DNA from: Agromyces salentinus
GTDB lineage: Bacteria > Actinomycetota > Actinomycetes > Actinomycetales > Microbacteriaceae
Direction of reading: 5' to 3'
DNA length: 64,000 nucleotides
NCBI RefSeq assembly: GCF_009749395.1
Contig: NZ_WBIR01000003.1
Coordinates: forward strand, 245,787 to 309,786
Part shown: positions 50,420-60,307 of the stretch, piece by piece
How positions within the stretch are numbered: the stretch's first letter is position 1
Layout: each line of letters opens with the position of its first letter
Notes under the pieces: model-generated
Databases searched by the model: none
Seen by the model: the letters and a program-made list of their open reading frames with translations, nothing else
What the model was told of the DNA's origin: nothing
Made by a program: the position numbers and the translations under genes

Positions 50420-51229
50420 TCAGATCTTCGCGTAGCGCGCCCGGAAGAAGCAGTAGACGCCGTAGACGATGACGCCGGCTCCGACGAGCCAGAGGATGAT
50501 CTGGCCGAACGGCAGCGACGCGAGGCTCTTCAGCGCGGAGTCCAGGCCGCCGGCCTTCTCGGGATCGTGGGTGAACGCCGCGACGACGAACAGGACGCCG
50601 ACCACGGCGACCGCGATGCCCTTCGCGACGTAGCCCACCGTGCCGAGCGTGCGGATGCCGCGGCCGACCTTGCCGGCCGGCAGCGACAACTGGCGTTCGA
50701 AGTCCTTGCGGATGCCGCGGACGACGAACGCGACGCCCACCCCGAGGATGACGAGCCCGACGAGGACGAGCAGGAAGACGCCGCCGGGGCTCGAGAGCAG
50801 CTTCGCGCTGAAGGTGGTCGTCGACTTCGAGGAGTCCGAGGATCCGCCGAGGGCGTACACGATCGCGGTGATGGCGATCGCGAGGTACGCGGCCGCGGTG
50901 CCGATCTCCTTCGCACGCCGACCCCACTTCTTCTTCGCATCGGCATCCTGCTCGGTGAAGGCCTCGACGAGCTGCCACAGCGCGAGCGCGATCAGGCCGA
51001 GGGCGATGATCCAGAGCACGACCACCCCGAACGGGACGCGGGAGATCTGCTGCATCGCGCCGCTCTGGTCGGCCTTGCCACCGCCCGAGCCGATCGCGAC
51101 GGACACGGCGATCGCGCCGATGACGATGTGGACGATGCCGAGCACGACGTAGCCCACGCGGGCCAAGGTGCGGAAGGTGCTCGAGCGTTGGGCGGCGCTC
51201 GCAGTCGACTTGAGGGATTCCGGGTTCAT
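50420..51229 (-). CDS. DUF1206 membrane protein
   Basis: 269 residues with six membrane helices arranged as three repeated pairs. Each pair begins with a similar segment: ARVGYVVLGIVHIVIG, IGTAAAYLAIAITAIVY and LGTVGYVAKGIAVAVVG. This three-fold internal repeat is the hallmark of DUF1206, whose function is unknown. The ATG at 51227-51229 has TACGCT 6 bases upstream, so the transcript is probably leaderless. Confidence 0.9.
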   Translation of the reverse strand: MNPESLKSTASAAQRSSTFRTLARVGYVVLGIVHIVIGAIAVSVAIGSGGGKADQSGAMQQISRVPFGVVVLWIIALGLIALALWQLVEAFTEQDADAKKKWGRRAKEIGTAAAYLAIAITAIVYALGGSSDSSKSTTTFSAKLLSSPGGVFLLVLVGLVILGVGVAFVVRGIRKDFERQLSLPAGKVGRGIRTLGTVGYVAKGIAVAVVGVLFVVAAFTHDPEKAGGLDSALKSLASLPFGQIILWLVGAGVIVYGVYCFFRARYAKI

Positions 51230-51235
51230 GCGTGC

Positions 51236-51241
51236 AGCGTA
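51236..51241 (-). promoter_or_regulatory. Leaderless -10 box for the DUF1206 gene
   Basis: TACGCT on the minus strand ends 6 bases before the ATG. Confidence 0.6.
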
Positions 51242-51465
51242 TCGACGAGTCCGCCTCGCGCCCGCCCCCTTGCGTCCGCGTGGTTTCGGGGGTATCGCGC
51301 GCGGCCGGCGCGGTCACGCATGAGCGCCGTCGCCATCGACGAGGGCGGCCCGTGCTCCGACGGTTCACGCGGCGGCCACCTCGTGTTCACCGGGGCGGCG
51401 CCTCCGCGTCGACTCGCGCGCGCACCCTCGGACCGACCCCTTCGTCGAACGTGAGGACCGCTGAC

Positions 51466-53541
51466 ATGACGATCTCCGACCAGGCCCGGCCCCGGATGCT
51501 GCCCATGGCCGATCACGTGCGGGGCAAGCGCTCCGCGGTGACCTGCCAGCTGAAGTGCGCGAACGCGTGCCTCGGCCCCGAGTGCAACACCTCGGACAAT
51601 GCGCATTTCCGCGACATCGCCTCGGCAGCCCTCACGAGGCGGTCGGTGCTCGGCCTCGGTCTCGCCGGGGCCATCGGCCTCGCGGTCGCCGACGCCGTCG
51701 GCGGGGCGGGCGGGGCCCGGGGCGCAGCGGCGTTCGCCGCACAGCCGGGACGGACCGGCCTCGCCTTCGACCCGATCGCTCCTGTGAACCGGCTTGTGGA
51801 CGACTTCACCGTGCCCGCGGGGTATCGGTGGCAGCCGATCATCCGCTGGGGCGACCCGCTCTTCTCCGCCGTTCCGGCACTCGACTTCGAGCACCAGAGC
51901 GCCGAGGCGCAGGCCGGGCAGTTCGGCTACAACAGCGACTACCTCGACATCATCGCCGACCCGAGCGGGAAGACCGCCGTGCTCGTCAACAACCATGAAT
52001 ACGTCAATCCGAACATCATGTTCCCCGCCACGACCGATGCCGCCGAGCGCCGCCGCCGGGGCGACATCTACAAGGCCGCGCAGGGCATGTCGGTCGTGGA
52101 GCTCCGTCGCCGCAAGGTCGGCGAGCCGTGGTCCTACGTCGTCGACGGCCGTCGCAACCGCCGCGTCACGGTCGAGACCGTGTTCGAGCTGACCGGTCCG
52201 GCGGCCGGGAGCGACCTCGTGAAGACCGCCGCGGACCCCGAGGGCCGCTGGGTGAAGGGCACGCTCGGCAACTGCGCGGGCGGCACCACGCCGTGGGGCA
52301 CGGTGCTGTCGGGCGAGGAGAACTTCAACGGCTACTTCGCCTGGGCCGCCGACACCGCGGCGCAGAAGCGGTACGGCAGCACGGCGACGACCTCGACGGA
52401 GAACGGGTGGGAGGCCTACGACCCGAGGTTCGACGCCCACGACCCGTCCTTCGTGAACGAGCCCAACCGGTTCGGGTACATCGTCGAGATCGACCCAGAG
52501 GACCCGACCTCCACGCCGGTCAAGCACACCGCGATGGGGCGATTCAAGCATGAGGGCGCGAACGTCATCATCGCCGAGGACGGGCGCGTCGTGGCGTACA
52601 TGGGCGACGACGAGCGCAACGACTACCTCTACAAGTTCGTGTCGAAGAACCGCTTCACCGGCAACGGGAAGGGCAGGGGCAAGGGGCGTCGCCGCGACGA
52701 CATGCGCCTGCTCAGCGAGGGTGACCTGTACGTCGCGCGCTTCACGGGTGATTCCCCGGCCGGCGAGATCACGGGCGCCGGCGGCCTGCCGGGCGACGGC
52801 GCCTTCGACGGCGTGGGCCAGTGGATCCCGCTCACGAGCAACGGCGTGAGCGTGGTACCCGGAATGTCGACCGAGGAGGTGCTCGTCTACACGCGGCTCG
52901 CGGCCGACCGCGTGGGTGCCACCAAGATGGACCGCCCGGAGGACGTCGAGCCGAGCCCCGTCACGGGGAAGGTCTACGTGGCGCTCACGAACAACAGCAA
53001 CCGCGGCGGCGCGAGCGCACCGGTCGACGAGGCGAACCCGATCTCCGGCAACCGCTACGGCCACGTCATCGAGCTGACCGAGACCTCCGGCCAGGCGGGC
53101 ACGTCGTTCGGCTGGAGCATCCTGCTGCTCTGCGGCGACCCCTCGACGACGGCGCCGACATACTTCGCCGGATTCCCGAAGGAGCTCGTCTCGCCGATCT
53201 CCTGCCCCGACAACGTGGCGTTCGATTCCGAGGGCAACCTCTGGATCTCGACCGACGGTGCCCCGGGCACCATCGGCTACAACGACGGGCTGTTCAAGGT
53301 GCCGCTCGACGGCGAGCAGCGCGGCAACGTCCAGCAGTTCCTCGCCGTGCCCCGTGAGGCGGAGACGTGCGGACCGGTGATCCACGATCGCGAGGGCCTC
53401 GTGTTCGTGGCGGTGCAGCATCCGGGCGAGAACGGTGCGGTGGGCGACCAGCACTCCTACTTCCCGGACTACGTGCCCAGGCACGGCGGCGGCGATGCCG
53501 CGGCGCCGCGCCCCTCGGTGGTGCAGGTCTTCCGCGCCTAG
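51466..53541 (+). CDS. PhoX-family (DUF839) secreted protein, possible phosphatase
   Basis: 691 residues. A Tat-like signal LTRRSVLGLGLAGA lies unusually far in, at about 57-70; it is preceded by a conserved-looking TCQLKCANACLGPEC with four cysteines. The mature part is a beta-propeller of the PhoX type: VLVNNHEYVNPNIMF, GTVLSGEENFNGYFAW, NRFGYIVEIDPEDP, FKHEGANVI and DRPEDVEPSP. PhoX enzymes are calcium/iron alkaline phosphatases exported by Tat. Only some DUF839 proteins have proven activity, so phosphatase is provisional. A Lys/Arg/Gly-rich insert (GKGRGKGRRR) lies at about 400-412. Confidence 0.85.
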   Translation: MTISDQARPRMLPMADHVRGKRSAVTCQLKCANACLGPECNTSDNAHFRDIASAALTRRSVLGLGLAGAIGLAVADAVGGAGGARGAAAFAAQPGRTGLAFDPIAPVNRLVDDFTVPAGYRWQPIIRWGDPLFSAVPALDFEHQSAEAQAGQFGYNSDYLDIIADPSGKTAVLVNNHEYVNPNIMFPATTDAAERRRRGDIYKAAQGMSVVELRRRKVGEPWSYVVDGRRNRRVTVETVFELTGPAAGSDLVKTAADPEGRWVKGTLGNCAGGTTPWGTVLSGEENFNGYFAWAADTAAQKRYGSTATTSTENGWEAYDPRFDAHDPSFVNEPNRFGYIVEIDPEDPTSTPVKHTAMGRFKHEGANVIIAEDGRVVAYMGDDERNDYLYKFVSKNRFTGNGKGRGKGRRRDDMRLLSEGDLYVARFTGDSPAGEITGAGGLPGDGAFDGVGQWIPLTSNGVSVVPGMSTEEVLVYTRLAADRVGATKMDRPEDVEPSPVTGKVYVALTNNSNRGGASAPVDEANPISGNRYGHVIELTETSGQAGTSFGWSILLLCGDPSTTAPTYFAGFPKELVSPISCPDNVAFDSEGNLWISTDGAPGTIGYNDGLFKVPLDGEQRGNVQQFLAVPREAETCGPVIHDREGLVFVAVQHPGENGAVGDQHSYFPDYVPRHGGGDAAAPRPSVVQVFRA

Positions 53542-53554
53542 AGCGGCTCGCCTC

Positions 53555-53590
53555 GACGGGTGGCGGATGCCGCGGCATCCGCCACCCGTC
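53555..53590. terminator. Perfect 36-bp palindrome with inverted GGATGCC pair
   Basis: GACGGGTGGCGGATGCCG is followed directly by its reverse complement. It lies between the convergent PhoX-like and symporter genes, 14 bases after the PhoX stop. Confidence 0.8.
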
Positions 53591-53597
53591 CGGCGAC

Positions 53598-55103
53598 TCA
53601 GTCCTCGTGGTGCAGGTGATCCCGGTGCTTGTCCGCCTGGTGGTGCGCCGTCGCCACCTCGATCGGGCCGGTGACCGAGCGCTCGTCCACCCAGCACTCG
53701 ATGCCCGTGACCCCGGGCAGCAGGTCGCGGGTGAAGACCGGGTCGCGACCGTGTCGCCGCTGGCGCGTGTAGTCGCGGAGCAGCGTGAAGGCGATGCCGG
53801 AGAGCAACCCGATGGCCACCAGGTTGACCAGCGCCATCAGGCCCATCATGCCGTCGGCGAAGTTCCAGATGAGGTCGGCACCGGCGATGGAACCCACGAA
53901 GATCGCGACGACCACGAGCAGGCGGTACGCGGTCAGGACGGAACGACGAGGCGTGATGAACTCGATGTTGGATTCGCCGTAGTAGTAGTTGCCGAGGATC
54001 GAGCTGAACGCGAGCAGGAAGATCACGACGGAGAGCAGGATGCTCGCCCAGGAGCCGAGGTTCGAGACGATCGCGTCCTGCGTGAGGCCGATGCCCCTCG
54101 TGGCGCTGCCGAGGTCGGGGTCGGACACGAGGATGATGAAGGCCGTGATCGAGCAGACCAGGAACGTGTCGAAGTACACGCCGAGCGTCTGCACGAGTCC
54201 CTGCTTGACGGGGTGGGTCACGGCGGCGCTCGCTCCCGCGTTCGGCGCAGAGCCGAGCCCCGCCTCGTTCGAGAACATGCCGCGTTTCACGCCCGTCATG
54301 ATGATGGTGCCGAGCGTGGCGCCGACCACCTCGTTGAACCCGAACGCCTCGGTGAAGATCGAGGCGAAGACCTCGGGGAACTGCGTGATGTTCATGGCCA
54401 CGACGACGAGCCCGATGAGCAGGTAGAGCAGCGCCATCAGCGGGACGACCGCCTGGGTCACCGAGGCGATGCGTCGCACGCCGCCGAACACGACCAGGGC
54501 GGTCAGCACGGCGAGTCCCGCGCCGACGACCCACGGGATCCAGTCGGCGCCGCCGTCGGGCGCGACGGTCGAGCTCACGGTCGCGCTGATCGTGTTGGCC
54601 TGCAGCGACGAGAACGCGAACGGGAAGCAGATGATGAGGATGACGGCGAAGAGGATGCCCGCCCACCTGGCCTTGAGCCCGCGCTCGATGTAGTACGCCG
54701 GACCGCCGCGGAACCCGTCGGCGTCACGCACCTTGAAGAGCTGGCCGAGCGTGGACTCGACGAAGCTCGAGGCGCCGCCGATGAACGCCATCAGCCACAT
54801 CCAGAAGATCGCACCCGGGCCGCCGATGGCGATCGCCGTGCCGACGCCCGCGATGTTGCCGACGCCGACCCGCGAGGCCGCCGAGATCGTGAAGGCCTGG
54901 AAGGCCGACACGGACTGCGGTTCGCCGGACTCGTCGCGCGGGGTCTTGTCGGTCAGGGTGCGGAACATCTCGGGGATGAGCCGGAACTGCACCACGCCGG
55001 AGCGCACCGTGAAGTAGAGGCCGAGGATCACCACCACGGGCAGGACGATCCAGGTCCAGAGCAGGTCGCCCGAGGAGAGCACGAAGTCGTTGACGGCATC
55101 CAT
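53598..55103 (-). CDS. Sodium:alanine/glycine symporter (AGCS family)
   Basis: 501 residues with about ten membrane helices. AGCS motifs: FQAFTISAASRVGVGNIAGV near 70-89, GGPGAIFWMW, and SNEAGLGSAPNAGASA. A His-rich tail (ATAHHQADKHRDHLHHED) ends the protein and might bind metal. The family imports alanine or glycine with sodium. The ATG 55101-55103 is chosen over longer readings because the family N-terminus begins here and CATGCT lies 6 bases upstream. Confidence 0.93.
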   Translation of the reverse strand: MDAVNDFVLSSGDLLWTWIVLPVVVILGLYFTVRSGVVQFRLIPEMFRTLTDKTPRDESGEPQSVSAFQAFTISAASRVGVGNIAGVGTAIAIGGPGAIFWMWLMAFIGGASSFVESTLGQLFKVRDADGFRGGPAYYIERGLKARWAGILFAVILIICFPFAFSSLQANTISATVSSTVAPDGGADWIPWVVGAGLAVLTALVVFGGVRRIASVTQAVVPLMALLYLLIGLVVVAMNITQFPEVFASIFTEAFGFNEVVGATLGTIIMTGVKRGMFSNEAGLGSAPNAGASAAVTHPVKQGLVQTLGVYFDTFLVCSITAFIILVSDPDLGSATRGIGLTQDAIVSNLGSWASILLSVVIFLLAFSSILGNYYYGESNIEFITPRRSVLTAYRLLVVVAIFVGSIAGADLIWNFADGMMGLMALVNLVAIGLLSGIAFTLLRDYTRQRRHGRDPVFTRDLLPGVTGIECWVDERSVTGPIEVATAHHQADKHRDHLHHED

Positions 55104-55291
55104 GTGCACAGCATGGCAGCGAGGGGCTGCGCGCGCACTCGTTCCGCGCGGCGGTTCGACGAGGTCGGATGCCGCCGGCGCGCCGCGCGCGACCGCGGTC
55201 CGTGGCTCCCGGCCGCCCGCGACATCCGCTAACCTAGAGAGTCGTCCGCACGTGGGGAGCGGCACTGAGAGCTGAATAGAGGAGGCCGGCG

Positions 55292-56290
55292 ATGGATATC
55301 GACCTCAGCGTGCTCCGCATGATGGAGCGCGAGAAGGAGATCCCGTTCGACGAACTGGTGCAGATCATCGAACAGGCCATTCTCATGGCCTACCTGAAGC
55401 ACACGAACCCCGGCCAGCACGGCCACGCGAACCCCGATGGCGCGCGTGCCGAGCTCGATCGGAAGACCGGTCACGTCTCGGTCTTCGTTCCCGAACTCGA
55501 CGAAGAGGGCAACGTCATCGGCGAGGCCGAGGACAGCCCGAGCGACTTCGGGCGCATCGCGGCCTTCGCCGCGAAGCAGGTCATCAACCAGCGGCTCCGC
55601 GACCTCGCGGATGACGCCGTGCTCGGCGAGTTCCGCGGGCGAGAGGGCGACATCGTCGCCGGCGTCATCCAGCAGGGCCCCAACCCGCGGATGATCCACA
55701 TCGACCTCGGCACCGTCGAGGCGATCCTCCCTCCCGAGGAGCAGGTGCCGGGCGAGGAGTACCCGCACGGCCAGCGCATCCGCGTGTACGTCACGAGCGT
55801 GTCCAAGGGCACGAAGGGCCCCTCGATCACCGTGTCGCGCACGCACCCGGCGCTCGTGCGCAAGCTGTTCGCGCTCGAGGTGCCCGAGATCGCCTCGGGC
55901 GTCGTCGAGATCGTCTCCCTGGCCCGCGAGGCCGGGCACCGCACGAAGATCGCGGTTCGCGCGACCCAGCCGGGCATCAACGCCAAGGGCGCCGCCATCG
56001 GCGAGCTCGGGCAGCGCGTCCGTGCCGTCACCGCCGAGCTCGGCGCCGAGAAGATCGACATCGTCGACTACTCCGACGACCTCTCCACCTTCGTGGCGAG
56101 CGCGCTGTCGCCGGCGAAGGTGACCAGTGCCTTCGTCATCGATGCGTCCACGCGAGCGGTCCGTGCCCTGGTCCCCGACTACCAGCTCTCGCTGGCGATC
56201 GGCAAGGAGGGCCAGAACGCCCGCCTCGCCGCGAAGCTGACGGGCGCCAAGATCGACATCCAGCCCGATTCGGTGCTCGAGTCGAACTGA
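55292..56290 (+). CDS. nusA: Transcription termination/antitermination factor NusA
   Basis: 332 residues, the short actinobacterial form. N-terminal RNA-polymerase-binding domain 1-110 (FDELVQIIEQAILMAYLKH), S1 domain about 115-180, then KH1 and KH2 (TRAVRALVPDYQLSLAIGKE and GQNARLAAKLTGAKIDI). The C-terminal acidic repeats of proteobacterial NusA are absent. GAGGAGG precedes the ATG at 55292. The usual upstream neighbour rimP is missing: the bases before nusA are occupied by a minus-strand symporter. ylxR and infB follow on the same strand. Confidence 0.97.
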   Translation: MDIDLSVLRMMEREKEIPFDELVQIIEQAILMAYLKHTNPGQHGHANPDGARAELDRKTGHVSVFVPELDEEGNVIGEAEDSPSDFGRIAAFAAKQVINQRLRDLADDAVLGEFRGREGDIVAGVIQQGPNPRMIHIDLGTVEAILPPEEQVPGEEYPHGQRIRVYVTSVSKGTKGPSITVSRTHPALVRKLFALEVPEIASGVVEIVSLAREAGHRTKIAVRATQPGINAKGAAIGELGQRVRAVTAELGAEKIDIVDYSDDLSTFVASALSPAKVTSAFVIDASTRAVRALVPDYQLSLAIGKEGQNARLAAKLTGAKIDIQPDSVLESN

Positions 56291-56333
56291 CCTGGCTCGG
56301 GCGTCGCAGGGCGCCCAGCCTCGGAGGTGTAGG

Positions 56334-56597
56334 ATGGACCCCGTCAGAACGTGCATCGGGTGCCGTTCGCGCGCTCCACGATCCTCACTTCTGAGGGTCG
56401 TCTCCCAGAATTCCCACGTCGTCGCTGATGCGTCGGCCGTGCTTCCGGGGAGAGGTGCGTGGCTGCATCCGACACTCGAGTGCTACCGGCTCGCCGTTCG
56501 GAAGCGCGCCTTCGGGCGTGCGCTCCGCATTCGCGGCGAAGTGGACACCGGCAACGTAGAGAACAGGCTGAACACACAAGTGATGACCAATGAGTGA
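56334..56597 (+). CDS. ylxR: YlxR-family RNA-binding protein
   Basis: 87 residues. The family signature RTCIGCRSRAPRSSLLRVV is at 5-23 and GRGAWLHPTLECY at about 40-52. YlxR (RnpM in some bacteria) is a small RNA-binding protein that acts with RNase P. It lies 43 bases after nusA with GGAGG just before the ATG. The last 20 residues differ from the usual family end. Confidence 0.9.
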   Translation: MDPVRTCIGCRSRAPRSSLLRVVSQNSHVVADASAVLPGRGAWLHPTLECYRLAVRKRAFGRALRIRGEVDTGNVENRLNTQVMTNE

Positions 56598-56679
56598 CAA
56601 CTAATGAGCGGCTCGAAATGAGTCCCGTCCGTTATTGATGGTCCCCCCTGTTCCGGGGTGGACCCGGAACAGGAGAGAA

Positions 56680-59487
56680 GTGGCTGCCAAACCACGTGTA
56701 CACGAGATCGCATCCGAGCTCGGTGTCGACAGCAAGATCGCCCTTGAGAAGCTCAAGGAGATGGGCGAGTACGTCAAGGGACCCTCGTCGTCCATCGAAC
56801 CCCCCGTCGCGCGCCGCCTGAAGGCCGCGCTCGAAGCAGCAGGTGCTGCAGCCAACGCCGCGCCCGCGGCCGCCGCACCCGCGGCGCCGTCGCGTCCGGC
56901 CGTCAAGCCCGGCCCGAAGCCGGCCCCCAAGCCCGTCGCAGCGCCCGAGGCCCCGGCCGAGGAGACCGCCGCGGCCGCGCCGGCCGATGTTCCGCTGACC
57001 GTGGCCGAGCGCCAGGCCCAGGCCGAGGAGCGCGCGGCGAACGCCGCCGCCGAGAAGGCTGCCGCCGAGAAGACCGGCGAGCCCGAGCCCGCCGCCGCGC
57101 CCGAGGTGTCCGACGCCGTCAAGCCCGGCACCGGCCCGAAGCCCGGTGGCTCGGCCCCGCGTCCCGGTGCTCCGCGCCCCGGTGCTCCGCGCCCCGGCAA
57201 CAACCCGTTCTCGAGCTCGCAGGGCATGGGCCAGCGCCCCGCCCAGCCGCGCCCGGGCAACAACCCGTTCTCCAGTGCGCAGGGCATGGGCCAGCGGCCC
57301 AGCCCCGGCAACATCCCGCGTCCGCAGGCGCCGCGTCCGGGTTCGCCCCGGCCCGGTGCTCCGCGTCCGGCGGGTGCCGGCGGTCGTCCCGGCGGCGGCT
57401 TCCAGCGCCCGGGCGGTGCCGGTGCAGGTGCCGGCGCACGTCCCGGCGGCGGCGGTGGCTTCCAGCGCCCCGGCGGCGGTGCACCCGGTGCAGGCGGCTT
57501 CGGCGGCCCGCGCCCCGCGGGTGGCGGCGGCCGTGGTCGTGGCCCCGGCGGCGGCACGGCCGGTGCGTTCGGCCGCGGTGGCGGCAAGAGCAAGGCCCGC
57601 AAGTCCAAGCGGACGAAGCGCCAGGAGTTCGAGATGCGGGAGGCCCCGTCGCTCGGCGGCGTGAGCGTTCCCCGCGGCGACGGCAACACCGTCATCCGAC
57701 TCCGTCGTGGATCCTCGATCTCCGACTTCGCCGACAAGATCGACGCGAACCCCGGTTCGCTGGTCACCGTGCTGTTCCACCTCGGTGAGATGGCCACGGC
57801 GACCGAGTCGCTCGACGAGGCCACCTTCGAGGTGCTCGGCGCCGAGCTCGGCTACAAGATCCAGGTCGTCTCGCCCGAGGACGAGGACAAGGAGCTCCTC
57901 GAGGGCTTCGACATCGACCTCGACGCCGAACTCGACGACGAGGGCGACGACGTCCTCGAGCAGCGTCCGCCGGTCGTGACCGTCATGGGCCACGTCGACC
58001 ACGGTAAGACGCGCCTGCTCGACGCGATCCGCAACGCCAACGTCGTCGCAGGCGAGGCGGGCGGCATCACGCAGCACATCGGTGCCTACCAGGTGCACAC
58101 CACGCACGAGGGCATCGAGCGCGCCATCACCTTCATCGACACCCCCGGTCACGAGGCGTTCACCGCCATGCGTGCCCGTGGCGCCCAGGTCACCGACATC
58201 GCGATCCTCGTGGTCGCGGCCGACGACGGCATCATGCCGCAGACGATCGAGGCCCTGAACCACGCGCAGTCGGCCAACGTGCCGATCGTGGTCGCGGTCA
58301 ACAAGATCGACAAGGAAGACGCCAACCCGGCCAAGGTGCGCCAGCAGCTCACCGAGTTCGGCCTCGTCGCCGAGGAGTACGGCGGAGACGTCATGTTCGT
58401 CGACGTCTCGGCTCGCAACGACATCGGCATCCAGGACCTGCTCGACGCGGTGCTCCTGACCGCCGACGCCGGCCTCGACCTGCGTGCGAACCCCAACAAG
58501 GACGCACGTGGTGTCGCGATCGAGGCGAAGCTCGACAAGGGTCGCGGTGCGGTTGCGACCGTGCTCATCCAGTCGGGAACGCTCCGCGTCGGCGACGCGA
58601 TCGTCGCGGGAACGGCCTACGGCCGCGTCCGTGCGATGACCGACGAGAACGGCGACGCCGTGCTGGCCGCGACCCCGTCGCGACCCGTGCAGGTGCAGGG
58701 CCTCTCGAGCGTCCCCCGCGCCGGCGACACCTTCCTCGTCACCGAGGAGGACCGCACCGCGCGTCAGATCGCCGAGAAGCGCGAAGCCGCCGAGCGCAAC
58801 GCCCAGCTGGCCAAGGCCCGCAAGCGCATCTCGCTCGAGGACTTCACCCGCGCACTCGAGGAGGGCAAGGTCGAGTCGCTCAACCTCATCATCAAGGGTG
58901 ACGTCTCGGGTGCCGTCGAGGCGCTCGAGGAGTCGCTGCTCAAGATCGAGGTCGACGACTCGGTGCAGCTCCGGATCCTGCACCGCGGTGTGGGTGCCAT
59001 CACCGAGAGCGATGTCAACCTCGCGACGATCGACAACGCGATCATCGTGGGCTTCAACGTGCGACCCGACCCGAAGGCACGCGAGCGTGCCGCTCGTGAG
59101 GGCGTCGACATCCGCTTCTACTCGGTGATCTACAACGCGATCGACGAGATCGAGGACTCGCTGAAGGGCATGCTCAAGCCCGAGTTCGAAGAGGTCCAGT
59201 CGGGTGTGGCCGAGATCCGCGAGGTGTTCCGCTCCTCGAAGTTCGGCAACATCGCCGGTGTCATCGTGCGGTCGGGAACGATCACGCGAAACGCCAAGGC
59301 GCGCGTCATCCGCGATGGCGTGGTCGTCGGCGACAACCTCGCCATCGAGTCGCTGCGTCGGTTCAAGGACGACGTCACCGAGGTGCGCACGGACTTCGAA
59401 GCCGGTATCGGCCTCGGAAAGTTCAACGACATCCAGGTGGGCGACGAGATCGAGACCACCGAGATGCGCGAGAAGCCTCGCGCGTAG
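56680..59487 (+). CDS. infB: Translation initiation factor IF-2
   Basis: 935 residues. IF2_N begins with [20 protein letters not shown]. Residues about 150-305 are a low-complexity Gly/Pro/Arg-rich region (repeats such as [10 protein letters not shown] and GGGFQRPGG), common in actinobacterial IF-2. The GTPase domain has GHVDHGKT (437-444), DTPGHEAF and NKID; domains II-IV follow. It brings initiator tRNA to the ribosome. The GTG at 56680 follows AGGAGA at 56671-56676. Confidence 0.97.
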   Translation: MAAKPRVHEIASELGVDSKIALEKLKEMGEYVKGPSSSIEPPVARRLKAALEAAGAAANAAPAAAAPAAPSRPAVKPGPKPAPKPVAAPEAPAEETAAAAPADVPLTVAERQAQAEERAANAAAEKAAAEKTGEPEPAAAPEVSDAVKPGTGPKPGGSAPRPGAPRPGAPRPGNNPFSSSQGMGQRPAQPRPGNNPFSSAQGMGQRPSPGNIPRPQAPRPGSPRPGAPRPAGAGGRPGGGFQRPGGAGAGAGARPGGGGGFQRPGGGAPGAGGFGGPRPAGGGGRGRGPGGGTAGAFGRGGGKSKARKSKRTKRQEFEMREAPSLGGVSVPRGDGNTVIRLRRGSSISDFADKIDANPGSLVTVLFHLGEMATATESLDEATFEVLGAELGYKIQVVSPEDEDKELLEGFDIDLDAELDDEGDDVLEQRPPVVTVMGHVDHGKTRLLDAIRNANVVAGEAGGITQHIGAYQVHTTHEGIERAITFIDTPGHEAFTAMRARGAQVTDIAILVVAADDGIMPQTIEALNHAQSANVPIVVAVNKIDKEDANPAKVRQQLTEFGLVAEEYGGDVMFVDVSARNDIGIQDLLDAVLLTADAGLDLRANPNKDARGVAIEAKLDKGRGAVATVLIQSGTLRVGDAIVAGTAYGRVRAMTDENGDAVLAATPSRPVQVQGLSSVPRAGDTFLVTEEDRTARQIAEKREAAERNAQLAKARKRISLEDFTRALEEGKVESLNLIIKGDVSGAVEALEESLLKIEVDDSVQLRILHRGVGAITESDVNLATIDNAIIVGFNVRPDPKARERAAREGVDIRFYSVIYNAIDEIEDSLKGMLKPEFEEVQSGVAEIREVFRSSKFGNIAGVIVRSGTITRNAKARVIRDGVVVGDNLAIESLRRFKDDVTEVRTDFEAGIGLGKFNDIQVGDEIETTEMREKPRA

Positions 59488-59497
59488 TCGTGGCATC

Positions 59498-59537
59498 GGG
59501 GTCCCCGCTCCTCCCTCCAGGGAGGAGCGGGGACCCC
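59498..59537 (+). terminator. Very strong intrinsic hairpin after infB
   Basis: Bases 59498-59516 pair perfectly with 59519-59537, a 19-bp stem. It begins GGGGTCCCCGCTCC. A fragment of the same sequence, GGGGACCCCTACCCC, recurs at 59660-59674 on the far side of the homopolymer tract, so a second copy may once have been there. Confidence 0.85.
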
Positions 59538-59558
59538 TACCCCCCGTACCGGCGTGGC

Positions 59559-59653
59559 GGGGGGGGGGGGGGAGCCGCACCCGCCCCCCCCGTGCTGCCC
59601 CCCCCCCCCCGGGGGGGGGGGGGGCGGGGGGGGCCCCCCCCCCCCCCCCCGGG
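59559..59653. other. Homopolymer G/C tract, probable sequencing or assembly artefact
   Basis: Consecutive runs: G14 (59559-59572), C8 (59584-59591), C13 (59598-59610), G14 (59611-59624), G8 (59626-59633) and C17 (59634-59650). No gene covers it. Poly-G is the no-signal call in two-colour sequencing, and reads failing at the adjacent 19-bp hairpin from both sides would give G runs and C runs exactly like this. The true length and sequence here should not be trusted. Confidence 0.75.
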
Positions 59654-59739
59654 CGGCGCGGGGACCCCTACCCCGATTCACGTCGAGGCGGTCGGGGCGG
59701 CGAAGCCGATCCGGCCTTGCCACGAAAGGAGACACTGCA

Positions 59740-60270
59740 ATGGCAGATCCGGCACGCGCCAGGAAGATGGCCGACCGCATCAAGGAGATCGTCGCCCGGC
59801 GGCTCGACAAGGGCCTCCGCGACCCCCGACTCGGCTTCGTCACGATCACCGACGTCCGCGTCACGGGCGACCTGCAGCACGCGAGCATCTTCTACACGGT
59901 GTACGGCACCGATGAGGAGCGACGCGACTCGGCGCTCGCACTGAAGGCCGCCACGGGCATGCTCCGCACCGAGGTCGGGCGCAACATCACGGCTCGCCTC
60001 ACGCCCTCGCTCGAGTTCATCCTCGACGCGATCCCCGAGAACGCCGACCACATCGCGGCGCTCCTCCGAGAGGCGCGCGCCCGCGACGCCGAGACCGAGG
60101 CGGCCGCGAGCACGGCGGAGTACGCGGGCGACGCGGATCCCTACGTCAAGTCGCGCGAGTTCGACGAGGACGAGGGCGGCGACCTCGCCGATGCGCCGGC
60201 CGAGGATCGCACCGAAGACGACGTCGACGACCTCGACGACCTCGACGAGGACGACACGGTCGTCCTCTGA
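59740..60270 (+). CDS. rbfA: Ribosome-binding factor A
   Basis: 176 residues. The core (about 1-118) has the KH-like fold signature DPRLGFVTITDVRVTGDLQHASIFY. RbfA helps 16S rRNA maturation and cold adaptation. The C-terminal 45 residues are strongly acidic and probably disordered (EDDVDDLDDLDEDD). The ATG at 59740 is preceded by AAAGGAGA. It follows infB as in most actinobacteria, although truB does not follow. Confidence 0.96.
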   Translation: MADPARARKMADRIKEIVARRLDKGLRDPRLGFVTITDVRVTGDLQHASIFYTVYGTDEERRDSALALKAATGMLRTEVGRNITARLTPSLEFILDAIPENADHIAALLREARARDAETEAAASTAEYAGDADPYVKSREFDEDEGGDLADAPAEDRTEDDVDDLDDLDEDDTVVL

Positions 60271-60277
60271 CCACCAT

Positions 60278-60307
60278 GGCGTGAGCGGGTACCGCCCCGC
60301 TCACGCC
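60278..60307. terminator. Hairpin shared by convergent rbfA and mutY
   Basis: GGCGTGAGCGGG (60278-60289) pairs with 60296-60307 around a 6-base loop. The right arm overlaps the mutY stop codon. Confidence 0.7.

Noticed and set aside
57120..57600. Gly/Pro/Arg-rich DNA repeats in infB considered as a mobile or regulatory repeat
   Set aside because: They stay in frame and encode the low-complexity linker expected in actinobacterial IF-2.
56632..59580. 982-codon minus-strand frame opposite infB
   Set aside because: It mirrors infB codons; no recognisable protein, and IF-2 motifs are intact on the plus strand.
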